From: Prorocentrum cordatum
Lineage: Eukaryota > Sar > Dinophyceae > Prorocentrales > Prorocentraceae
Direction: 5' to 3'
Assembly: GCA_963575745.1 (NCBI GenBank)
Contig: CAUYUJ010007224.1
Span: 492,501-556,500, forward strand
DNA: 64,000 bases
Below are positions 31,664-41,320 of the stretch, piece by piece (positions within the stretch are counted from its first letter, which is position 1; every line of letters starts with the position of its first letter). The notes below the pieces were generated by a model that was given only the letters and a program-made list of their open reading frames with translations, made no database searches and was not told the DNA's origin. The translations under genes were made by a program, and so were the position numbers.

Positions 31664-32750
31664 ATGCTCAACGAGGCCAAGTTCAAATCATGGGGGGCCT
31701 TTGAGAAGCGGCTCGGCAAGTATATCGCGCATCGCCGGTGCGATATCGAGGATATCGCAGGATACCGCCTCCAAAAGCAATTTCGTAAGACGAAGGTCCT
31801 CCGAGCAGCTGCTGGAGACGGTTGGCGAGTAGGCGAGCTCCGCTTGCTGCCGATATGCATCTGCGACCTATTCGCGATGCTATGCGCGGGAGTCGAGGAT
31901 TATTGGCTCCGCTGGCCTCGTGCGATGACGGTTGGTATCGCTTCGCGTTTGCCCGAGTGGGACCAGGAGGCCGACTTGGCGGCTGACGTGGAACCAGACA
32001 ATGCATGGACAGCAACTATTGCCGAGATGCGCCCCATCGCAAACCTGAGCCCGATCCACGCCGCCCTGACAGGCGACCGCTTCCATCATATGTCCACCTG
32101 AGCGGAGAAGTGGATGCGCGGTGGGGCAGTCGGGGCGCGACGTGGTTATTACTATCAAGTAGTAGTTTGGGATCTTGGTAGACATCGAGTATGCTCATGC
32201 GACGGGTACACCGCTCTCAGGATGTTCTGCAGACCGTCGCAAGTGTTTTGATGCATTGGGATGTGATATAGGAATTCAATTCATGAAAGCTTTGGATTGC
32301 CCCCCTGGCGCATTTCACGCCTCCGAGGTCTTCGATCAGGATCTTCGAGCTCGCTGGCAGGTTGCCCGCGCAGCGAGCCCTGAGACGAAGCGCAGCAACG
32401 GCTTTATCCAAGGGGCAGGCGCTCGCACTGATGTCTGCATGGGGCCGCGCCCTAGAGAGGGAAGCAGAGGCGAAGGTTACTTCTTTCATTGATGACGGCA
32501 GTTTTCGTGCAGAAGGGCCTTGCCATGCAGTGCGAAAGGCGAAGGCGACCACGGTGCCCCTGGAGTTCGACGAGCATGCGGGCACCCAGACCAACATCCC
32601 CAAGACGAAGCATTTCGCTACATCCTCGAAGGCTGAAGTTGCGTTGATGGCTGCCCTAACATACAATGGACACGAGAACTTCCAAGTGGTGCGTAACCTA
32701 GTTCTGGTGGGAGGGGAGATATGCACTGTTTGGTATGTGCCCACAAGATA
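31664..32750 (+). pseudogene. LINE reverse transcriptase, three frames
   Basis: Frame 1 (31664-32101): AAGDGWRVGELRLLP and EMRPIANLSPIHAAL match RT fingers blocks (DGW..ELxxLP, RPI). Frame 2 (32175-32410): SADRRKCFDAL holds the first catalytic Asp block (D..KxFD) and NGFIQG the NGxxQG block. Frame 3 (32362-32750): VTSFIDD is the catalytic YxDD motif in variant form, followed by the thumb-like GTQTNIPKTKHFAT. All core blocks are in order, but two frameshifts and a stop make it inactive. A functional copy would copy RNA into DNA at the nicked target. Confidence 0.85.
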
Positions 32751-33388
32751 ATAGAATACGGCGTTCTACCTCAGCATATCGAGTCACACGGCGTGCAGGC
32801 GGCGCGCCACTTGGACTTCAAGGAAAGCAACGTTTGCTCGCGACGGCAGTTCTACCTCGACTTGCTCCAGGACTTGAGTTTCGGCGCCTCCCGAAGCACA
32901 ACCATCTGAATTTCAGATCTGCAGTCGTCAGGTCCTTGTGGAACGAGTGCCGTGCTTTCAGGTCGCCTGCCATCGCGCTCGCGCCAGTTATGCGAGGCCA
33001 CTTGATCGACCCACTGCAGATTGCCGCGGCTCAACCCTTGGTTATCGCGCGCAGACGTTTCAACAGTCCGAGTGGACCTCGATTACTTCCACGAGCAACG
33101 CAATCTTGGGACCTCCTGCACAACAGAGTTACTATTACTCTCAAGGGCAGCGGCGCTGGCCCCATCAACCGACTTCGTGCTGCGCTGCAAGGTTTAAACT
33201 GGGAGCGGGCTACTTATGACACTTTTCAGAGGGCGAATGGCCAGCACATCTATCTCACGCAACACCCGCAGGGCTGGTGGCTTCACACATTGCCAGAAGA
33301 TATGAGGCGATTTGTCTGGCGACGAGACCTTCAGCTCTTGGAACACAGAGACACATTAAAGGAGGCACCCATGGGAACATGGGTCTGA
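32735..33388 (+). pseudogene. LINE thumb/connection region
   Basis: 217-codon frame with SAVVRSLWNECRAFRSPAIA, MRGHLIDPLQIAAAQPLVIA and RRRFNS, then SGAGPINRLRAALQGLNWER. Such W-x3-C, GH..DP and GP..R..L..L.W blocks lie between RT and CCHC in related LINEs. A frameshift separates it from both neighbours. Confidence 0.65.
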
Positions 33389-35136
33389 ACTATCACATCA
33401 CCATCGCCCTGCTGAGGAAGGCCGAGAGGAGTACGAAGCCTGACGACGAGGATGTGGATGATGAGCCGAAGGACCAACCACCTCTCCTCCTCGGAGCCTC
33501 CGACATACTAGTACCAAAACTGACCACTAAGCAGGTGCCGTTCCTCAGGGCCTACCTTCAAGGACGGACTATCACGGAACACCGCCTGCACCGCACCACC
33601 AGTAATGCCAGCCACAAGAGGTGCCCCCGCTGCTTCGACCCCGGCGAGACGATGTCGCACATCCTTTTGGATTGCCCGAAGTGGGGATCTCACAGATCAG
33701 TGCCGCTGTCCAGCTACGCGCGAGCGGAGCTCCACGCCCTGCCCACATGTCTACTGCGCTGCGGACATATGCCTGACCGTCCAGAATGTGACGAGTTTGC
33801 CTGCCAACTCTTACCTGACGAGCTGCCGCTCGAACCCCCGCCCCATCACGGAGACGGGGGCTACGAGGTGAGAGATGATGAGAACACAGCGCTGGCCAAT
33901 CGTGATGGTTATGTTGTGGTCGCAGGCGATGGCTTCTGCCTTGGGCGAGCGTCGGACCTTCGGGCCCGTAGATCTGGTTACGCTCTTCATTGTGGCAACG
34001 GGCACCCTTGCAGCATCGAGGCGCCGCTCAAAGGAGTGGCCTAAGGCGCTCAACGTGCCGAAGTTTCAGCATTGAGGCACTTCGTCGCGTGGTCGTGGTG
34101 CCCCAAAATCTACCTGGCCGACAGTGCGCATTGCGTTCGGAATTTTACGGCCTTGCTCCGCGGCGAGACCCTGACCACCAAGCAGCACGTCGACCCTTGG
34201 GACGCCATCGAGACGGGATTGGACGTCAAAGGTCGAGAGCAGCCTCGGGCACTGGAAATACAAGCACATCGCAGTGAGTGGGACGTCCCCGCCGAAGAGC
34301 GCACGCTTTGGGAGCTCAACCAGACAGCGGACAAAGGCGCAGTTCGAGCTGCGCGCTCGCACGGCCTCCCAGCAGCACTGCGACAACAACATCTACGAGA
34401 TCAGCAACTATGCTACCTGCCCCAACGCACCGCCAGGGTCATCTCCGAGAGCCGGGCCCAGGCGCTGACGGAGGTGGGTCGCGACGCACACAACGCCAGG
34501 TGCGAGCAAGCTCGCCGCATGGAAAAAGCAGAACTTGACGGCAACCTTCCTGACCTACCTGGGGCGGACGAAGAAGACCCATGGGCGCGCCTAGGCATGG
34601 GCGATTCCGACCACGACCAGCCGATCCCAACACTTGCGCTTCCCCCGCCACCTTCGCCAGGAGCCCCCCGACGCTTGCACGGCAAGAAGACGAGGGCACC
34701 ACCAGCGACTACGCCGAGTGCAACCTCACCAGCGACAAGCACTACGACCGCTGCGTCTTCGAGTCGCCCGAGCCCGAGCAGCAGTTCCAACGACGAGCTT
34801 GCCCTAGATCAAGCAACTACCAAACCGACTAACGGTTGTCCCATGCTGGCTTTCCCTGGATGCCATTGGGAACCCATCGCGCCCAACCTCGCCGACTGGA
34901 AGTTCGCTCTGAACTTGCCCGAATCAATTCCAATGGCAAAGTGGTACTACCAGCAGTCGCTTTTTTTTTCTCTCTCTCTCTCTCTCTCCAGCGGTGGTGT
35001 GGTACTTCGCACAGCTAGAATGAGAGGCAGATGGTACTGTTCGGGCTCCTCTGCCCGTCACACGGGTGGAATTTGCAATCGGTTTTACCATAGCTACCGG
35101 ACTCCCATTGGTGACCCCCCAGGAGAGCGCGAGTGA
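33277..35136 (+). pseudogene. LINE CCHC + RNase H + C-terminal region, one in-frame stop
   Basis: One reading frame broken by a single TAA (34042-34044). CPRCFDPGETMSHILLDC (33622-33675) is C-x2-C-x8-H-x4-C. RNase H follows: VVVAGDGF (first Asp), QRAEVSAL (Glu) just after the stop, KIYLADSAH (Asp) and LNQTADKGAV (last Asp), so all four catalytic acids survive. RNase H would remove the RNA template. The stop lies inside the domain between first and second catalytic residues. After it come a basic helical segment, a Pro/Ser/Thr-rich linker and NGCPMLAFPGCHWEPIAP. A CT microsatellite at 34969-34992 marks the point where the frame is lost. Confidence 0.85.
34965..34992 (+). repeat. poly-T / CT microsatellite ending in CAG
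   Basis: T9, then about nine CT units, then CCAG. It falls where the LINE frame shifts. It also resembles an intron polypyrimidine tract plus acceptor, but no donor is evident. Confidence 0.9.
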
Positions 35137-36010
35137 CGCAAAGATAGTCAGATTCAGACTGGCACGCTACTTTTCTACGGTGGCTGCACGGATGGCGGGG
35201 TGCCGACCTAGCTACGTAGAGCTCAGCGCCCTCACTCCGCTGGGGCTAAGGCTCGCGCCTGGTTTCAAGTGCAGATCCACGCTTGTGGCGCACAACCACA
35301 CCGCGCGAGTCCTGTGCGCCCTGAGCTTGGCCACCACGGACCGAACGGGTAGCCTCGACGCTGTGCTTGACTGGCGTTCGCCGCCGAAGCCGATCTGGAC
35401 GGCGCCATCACTCAAGGAAGATAGTAGCAAGCCAGTTAGAGATAGCGACCTATCGAGACGTGCAATGGAATCGGTGGCTGGCCTGTTGGAGAAAGGCACC
35501 CACGCCAAGCAAGATGCATCTGTCCAGAAGCTAAGCATTGTCATCGAGTGGACTCTTGAAGAGACGCGCGAGTTTGAAGGCCTGGTAGGCCGCCCCTCAT
35601 CGACGAGCAGAAACGCCTCCTTCACAACAGAGAAGCTCGACAACAAGGTTACCATATTTGGGGCCCGCCTATTGGAGCTAGACGAGACCAAGCACCTCAT
35701 ATGTTTTGCATCACCTGCAAACAGAGGATGGAAGGTATTCAGCGTTTCAGCCAATGGTCAAGGCTACTATGTACACCTGGGGAACCGACTGGCAAGCATC
35801 GCTTTGGAGCCAAGAGGGCCACAGACGATTGCAATACCCTGATCGTGGAACACAACAAGCGGACACGGATCCCAGGCAATCGATGCCACGTCCTGCATCT
35901 TATCAGACCGACGCACCCGAACCTGGAGTTCGCCTGTATGACGCGCCCACGACAAGCTAACGAGAACATTTGGTATCAGTTCGCGGCCGCCATCTGCAGT
36001 AGGAGGTAGC
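35066..36010 (+). pseudogene. LINE C-terminal extension
   Basis: 258-codon frame continuing the element after the CT tract: RVEFAIGFTIATGLPLV-type block (35066-35115), SALTPLGLRLAPGFKCRSTL (about 35225-35285), then IEWTLEETREFEGLVG. A final frame change gives FCITCKQRMEGIQ and HNKRTRIPGNRCHVLHL (35701-36009), Cys/His-containing residues that may be a zinc-ribbon end like that at 62.4-63.0 kb. Its function in the element is not known to me. Confidence 0.55.
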
Positions 36011-36036
36011 CGCGCCGCATATATTTTACAGAATCC

Positions 36037-37650
36037 AGGCACGCCTGGTTCAAGTCGCCACTCTGCCCTTCCCACCCCCAGGGCACCCCCTCCGCGGTAG
36101 GCGGAGGATGCCAGCGCGTGGGGCGGGGGGGTAGAGGTTTAGTTGGAATTCAGTGCTGTGTGCGGTGTATGCTGCCGACCTCAGCGACGACTCCGACGAC
36201 CATGCGCGTGCGCGTGGTTGACTATTCCAGGCGGCCTCGGCCGCCTGGCGGCGGCGGGGGTGATGGGCGCAGGCGGGGCCCGTGGCCCCCGCGCCCATAG
36301 CCTCCGTCCAGCCGACATTTCACCCAGCTGCTGTGCGAGTCACATGTGCTCGACTTGATTTTACTATTGGATTGGAGGTATCAGTCTTTCTTTCTGGAGA
36401 ATTGATACTACTGGACGGGAGGTTTACGTTTTTCGACCTGGAGAATTGATATGTGATCATGCTGTCCAACGTGATGAAGCGGATCCTCATTCTACACGAT
36501 CAAGCCACACCGGACGGGGTCCAATGTGGATTTATGGACCATGTGTGGGAAGACGAGGAGCACGCTTGGTTCAAGTCGCCACTCTGACCTTCCCATCCCC
36601 AGGGCACCCCCTCCGCGGTAGGCGGGGGATACCAGCGCGTGGGGTGGGGGGTAGAGGTTCTGCTGGAATTCAGTGCTGTGTGCGGCGTACGCTGCCGACC
36701 TCAGCGACGACTCCGGCGACTATGCGCGTGGTCGACTATCCCAGGCGGCCTCGGCCGCCTGGTGGCGGCGGGGGTGATGGGCGCAGGCAGGGCCCGTGGC
36801 CCCCGCACCCATGGCCTCCGCGCAACCAACATTTCACCCAGCTACTGCGCGAGTCACATGTGCTCGACTCGATTTTTTCTATTGGATTGGAGGTGTAAGT
36901 CTTTCCTCCTGGAGAATTGATTCGACTGGACGAGAGGTATACGTCTTTCTATCTGGAGAAATGATATGTGATCCTGCTGTCCAACGCGACGAAGCGGATC
37001 CTCATTTTACGCAATCGAGCCACAACGGACGGGACCCAATGTGGATTTATGGACCATGTGTGGGAAGACGAGGAGTACGCCTGGTTCAAGTCGCCACTCT
37101 GCCCTTCCCACCCCCCGGGCACCCCTTCCGCGGGAGGCGGGGGATACCAGCGCATGGGGGGGGGGGTCGAGGTCTTGCTGGAACATACTGCAGTGTCTGC
37201 TGTACGCTGCCGTCCTCAACGATTACGCGAACTCCCTGTGCGATGGCAACGTCCCCATGTTTCGTTTCGAGGGCTGGCTGTCCATCGATTTCGCCATGAG
37301 CGTGTACTCTGACGATATTGTGTGCGGTTGGCCATATGGTGGGCTACACGGACCTATCCCAGGCGGCCTCGGCTATAGGCCGCCTGGTGGCGGCAGGGGT
37401 GATGGGTGCAGGCCGGGCCCTCGGCCCCAGCGCTCATAGCCTCCGCCCAACCGACATTTTTCTTCAGTTATTGCACGAGCCACACGTGCTCGATTAGTGA
37501 TTTAATCTTGGATGGGAGGTATACGTCTTGCTATCTGGATCATTAATTTTATGTGATCATGCTGTCCTACGCGACGATGCGGGTCCTTTTCCGTATGCAA
37601 TCGAGCCACTACGGACGGGTGCCAACGTGAATTTACAGGCCATGTGTGTG
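36037..37650. repeat. ~518-bp tandem array, three copies and a partial fourth
   Basis: GGTTCAAGTCGCCACTCTG recurs with TTCAAG at 36049, 36570 and 37085; ATCTGGAGAATTGATATGTG and GGACCATGTGTGGGAAGACG recur likewise. A partial fourth copy ends near 37650 (GCCATGTGTGTGGAGGGCGA). Each full copy has a 10-bp hairpin CCAGGCGGCC..GGCCGCCTGG, with loop TC in copies 1-2 and a longer loop in copy 3 (about 37362-37388) while the arms are kept. No gene. Confidence 0.92.
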
Positions 37651-37664
37651 GAGGGCGAGGACTT

Positions 37665-37962
37665 GGACGAGGAGAAGGAGGAATATGAGGAAACGACGGA
37701 GGAAAAAAAAACCTGAGAGGAGTCCCGCGGTCCCAGGGTTGTCGGGCACGCTTTTTGGACCTGTGGGCCCTTTTGGGGGTGCCTGGAGCGGTCCGGGAGG
37801 GGTCCGCGGAGGGTTCCGAGGGGAGGGTCCTGGCGGCGGGAGGGGGAAAGGAGGAGCAAGGGAAAAGGAGGACGCGACGAAGACGACGACGGGCACGACG
37901 ACGACGACGACGACGTTGTCGACGGCGGAGGGAAAGAGAAGGAGGAGGACGACGACGACGAA

Positions 37963-37993
<31 letters not shown>

Positions 37994-38410
37994 ACAACGA
38001 CGACGACGATCACGACGACGGCGGCGGCAGCGGTGGCGGCGGCGGTGGCCCCGGCCATGCCTCCGCTCGCCGGCCGCACCTCCGCCCGACGCGCGCGAGG
38101 AGGGGAGAGAGAGGAAAAGGAGGAGGAGGAGGAGGGGGAGGAGGAGGAGGAGGGGGAGGAGGAGGAGGAGGAGGAGGAGGAGGAGGAGGAGGAGGAGGAG
38201 GAGGAGGAGGAGGAGGAGGGAGGAGGGAGGAGGACGAGAGGAGGAGGAGGAGGAGGAGGAGGAGAAGAAGAGGAGGAGGAGAGGACGAGAAGGAGGACGA
38301 GGAGGAGGAGGAGGGGGAGGAGGAAGTGGAAGAGGAGGACGAGGAGGAGGAGGAGGAGGAGGAGGAGGAGGAGGAGGAAGAGGAGGAGGAGAAGGAGGCG
38401 CGACAGGGTT
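37665..38410. repeat. GAC tract then GGA tract with shared leader
   Basis: GAC/GACGAC units at 37869-38030, leader CGCACCTCCGCCCGACGCGC and GAGGAGGGGAGAGAGAGG (38076-38116; also at 27243-27280), then GGA units to about 38400. Long poly-Glu, Arg, Ser and Pro frames are artefacts. Confidence 0.9.
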
Positions 38411-38462
38411 CTGAGGGGAAGGTCCTGGGGGCGGAAGGGGATAGATCTGAGGGTGGTCCTTT

Positions 38463-39830
38463 GGACGCCACGAAACACCGTGGGGATGTGCAAATCATTC
38501 AGAAAACGCCAGATGGGGGACCGCTCCCCCCCAGGGTTCCGTGCAGGGTTGCGAAGGGACTACCTGGGGACAGTAACGGCTAGATCTGAAAGGGGTTCCT
38601 TTTGACACCCCGAAACGTTTGGGGGCGCGCAAATCAGGAAGAAAACGCCAGGTGGGGGACCGCCCCCCCCTCTCCCCCCCATCCCGGGCAGAGCCACCCC
38701 GGCGACCCCGGACCCCACCGAAACATTTGAAGAATGCGCAAATCATGCTAAAATCACCAGATGGAAGACGGCCCCCTTCCCTCTGCTTCCCCAGCAGAGA
38801 CACCCCGGCGGCCCTGGGACCCTCCGAAACATGCGGGGAATGTGCAAATCATACAGAAAACGCCAGATGGACCCCCTCCCCTCCCCTCGTTTTACCAGCA
38901 AAGCTACTCTGGGAGATGCGCAAAGCATGCAGAAGACGCCAGATGGAGGTTCCCTTCCTCCCCCCGCGCTTCCCCAGCAGAGCCACCCCGGCGACCCTGG
39001 GACCCCCCGAAACATTTGGGGGATGCGCGAATCATGCAGAGAACGCCAGATGGAGGACCCCCCCACCCCTCCCTCCTCCGCTTCCCTGGCAGAGCCACCC
39101 CGGAGACCCTGGGGGCTCCCGAAACATCTGGGGGATGCGCAAATCATTCAGAGAACGCCAGATGGAGGACCCCACCCCCTCCCCCGCTCCCCCGGCAGAG
39201 CCACCCCGGCAACCCTGGGACCCCCCGAAACATGTGGGGAAGGCGCCAACCATGAAGAGAACGCCAGCTGGAGAACCCCCCCCTCTTCCGCTTCCCCGGC
39301 AGAGCCACCCTGGCGAGCGTGGGACCCCCCCGAAACATTTCGGGAATGCGCAAATCATGCAGAAAACACCGGATGCATGGAGGACCCCCCCCCCTCAGGC
39401 GGAGCCACCCCGGCGACCGCAGGACCCCCCGAAATATCTGGGGAAGGCGCCAACCATGAAGAGAACGCCAGCTGGAGAACCCCCCCCCCTTCCGCTTCCC
39501 CGGCAGAGCCACCCCGGCGACCGTGGGACCCCCCGAAACATTTGGGGAATGCGCAAATCACACATGCAGAAAACACCAGATGCATGGAGGACCCCCCCCC
39601 CCCCTTCGGCGGAGCCACCCCGGCGACCGCGGGACATCTGGGGGAGTCGCAACATGAAGAAATCGCTAGATGGAGCCCCCCCCCTTCCCCCTTCCCCGGC
39701 AGAGCCACCCCGGAGACCGTGGGACCACCCGAAACATTTTGGGGATGCTGGGATGCGCACAGGAAGAAAACGCTAGATGGAGGCTCCTTCCCCTCTTCCC
39801 CGGCAGAGCCACCCCGGCGACCCCCCCAAG
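38463..39830. repeat. ~105-bp satellite, about 13 copies
   Basis: Landmark GCGCAAATCATGCAGAAAAC recurs about every 100-115 bp (near 38490, 38630, 38736, 38840, 38916, 39022, 39136, 39240, 39347, 39447, 39548, 39648, 39755), with GCCAGATGGAGGACCCCC, CCGGCAGAGCCACCCCGGCG and GACCCCCCGAAACAT. Several copies alternate between two unit types (CGCAAATCATGCAG versus CGCCAACCATGAAG), hinting at a dimeric unit. Frames of 385 and 376 codons arise from the repeat. Confidence 0.93.
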
Positions 39831-40306
39831 CAGAGCTGAAGCTCTTGCTTAGGCTCAGAGCTGAAGCTCTTGCCAAGGATAGTTGTAGTTCACGCGCCGG
39901 ATCGGCGGATTCTTTCTTTGACAACAAAAAGCGTTTCGCTCGGGACATCCTCAAATTTTAATTATCTGGCCCGTCTCGACCTCGTGATTCATCGCAGAGT
40001 TAAGTCCTCGCAAAATAGCTTCCCCGGCCCGTCTCAAGTCGAGGTCGGGGGGGTAACCGACTATAGGGAGCCCTCGGCCGACGCCCTTTCCGGGAACAAC
40101 CAACAATTTCAGCAGCAGCGTGGTGCGAAAACGTCGCGCAAATTGACGGGCGAACGCCCAGCCGACGGCAAGCCACGAGTGGCGAACGGCAAACCAAGCA
40201 CACAGCAGGCCCAGACATTCTGGTTGTTTGATGTTCAAGTTCTAGATCTGCTCGCGTTGAAAGAAAAGTCTCAACGGGAGGTTTTGGGCAATTTCTGGCT
40301 TGCGCG
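39831..40306. other. no gene recognised
   Basis: Includes a GAGCTGAAGCTCTTGC direct duplication (about 39834 and 39861). Confidence 0.45.
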
Positions 40307-40510
40307 GGCCCTCGCCGGGCCCCCGAACACGGGTTTGGGGAAAAGGGTCGGGGCCTCAAGGAACTCCGAGCAACAGAAAACAGGACATCTCATGTCTTGG
40401 ATACGGAGTTTCCCAGAAGCCCCGATTTCTTCCCCATGGGCCAGCTTTTCATCCCGAGTCATTGTGTGGACGGTCCCGGGGCCTGGCGAGGGCCCCCACT
40501 GGCTGAGGGC
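40307..40510. mobile_element. foldback F3, complete copy
   Basis: The left arm GGGCCCTCGCCGGGCCCC..TCGGGGCCTC.AGGAACTCCG pairs with the complement of GGAGTTTCCCAGAAGCCCCGA..GGGGCCTGGCGAGGGCCC, around a central GACATCTCATGTC (40384-40396). Arms are about 85-90 bp with gaps. Half copies lie at 4368, 7178, 9400, 10135, 16675, 56262, 58941 and 60868, in both orientations. Confidence 0.65.
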
Positions 40511-40613
40511 CCCCAATGGCTGAAAACAAAGACTTCACGTCGTGCTTTCCCATGGTTTTCCTGGAAAGGAAAAACCAAATCCACCGCTACCACGAAACCA
40601 TCGGCGTGGTGCC

Positions 40614-40687
40614 GACCCCTGGGCGGTGGCACGCCCGAGCGTCACCCAGCACAGGACGACGCTCAGGCGTGCCACCGCCCAGGGGTC
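40614..40687. mobile_element. F10: 74-bp hairpin with 30-bp arms
   Basis: GACCCCTGGGCGGTGGCACG plus CCCGAGCGTC (40614-40643) is complementary to 40658-40687 with one mismatch, around a 14-base loop (40644-40657). No other copy in the window. Confidence 0.9.
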
Positions 40688-40835
40688 CCTTTTTTCCGGT
40701 CCCCCGATCTGTGTTCTCGGCGCGGTGGTCACCGCTTCTCTTTGCACGCCCGTCGCGCCGCGAGCCTCTTCTGCCGAAGCGTCCCCGTGCCACGGGGGCG
40801 CCGATCGGAAACACGACGCGGAGAACCCGAAAGTT

Positions 40836-41029
40836 GGCCTCCCAAATGGGGTGGGTCCCAGTCGATGGGGTCGAAAGGTCGCGCCGCATCGCCTAATGAT
40901 ACATCACCGATGTGGCTCGATGTGGAGCCCGATTTTCTCTACGGCGACGTCGCCGATGCATCGGCGATGCGTCGACGATGCGGCAAGATCCTCCGACCCC
41001 GTCTACTCGGATTCCATTTGGGAGGCCTC
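40836..41029. mobile_element. foldback F1, copy 1
   Basis: Arms begin GGCCTCCCAAAT and end GGGAGGCCTC, with GATGGGGTCGAA..GCGCCGCATCG opposite CGATGCGGCAAGATCCTCCG and CCCCGTCTAC inside, around GATGCATCGGCGATGC. It heads the composite repeat that follows. Confidence 0.8.
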
Positions 41030-41320
41030 TGCCGAAGGCAACGGGTGTCCATCCCAGAAATGCGACGTCCTGATTTTGTGAGCGCGAGCCATGATCGATG
41101 ATCATGGTGGGATGGTTGTGGTGATGGTGGTGGTGGGCTTTCTTTGTTGTTGTTGATGATGGTGATGGTGATTTCAAGGGGGATGGTAATGGGTAATGGT
41201 GATGGTTAGTGTGAAAACGTGGCTGTGTGGTGCTGATGGCCGCTGATCCTCGTGGGATGGTGATAGTGATAGTGATGGTGTGATGGTGATGATTTGGGTA
41301 CAAAAAGGAGTAGAAGAAAA
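41030..41320. repeat. composite-repeat spacer with GATGGT microsatellite
   Basis: GGTGTCCATCCCAGAAATGC..CGACGTCCTGAT, then GATGGT/GTGATG units. The same spacer follows F1 copies 2 and 3. Confidence 0.85.

Larger units (their letters stand above)
29494..36010 (+). mobile_element. non-LTR (LINE-type) retrotransposon ORF2, decayed
   Basis: Domain order is endonuclease (29583-30240, resuming 30726-30900), linker (30900-31660), reverse transcriptase (31664-32750), connection region (32735-33388), CCHC motif (33622-33675), RNase H (33898-34400) and a long C-terminal extension (34400-36010). A complete copy would make one ORF of about 2,000 codons for target-primed reverse transcription. This copy has several frameshifts, stops and a ~480-bp array inserted in the endonuclease. 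It ends where the 518-bp tandem array starts. No target duplication or poly-A tail is visible. An RNase H domain plus a further C-terminal region is what I would expect of dinoflagellate LINEs. Confidence 0.85.

Noticed and set aside
38619-39961. Two overlapping ~380-codon frames
   Set aside because: They are the ~105-bp satellite read in shifting frames.
40414-40520. An ORF around the F3 element as a gene
   Set aside because: Both arms of the foldback are open because they are complementary GC-rich sequence; copies elsewhere are in all frames.
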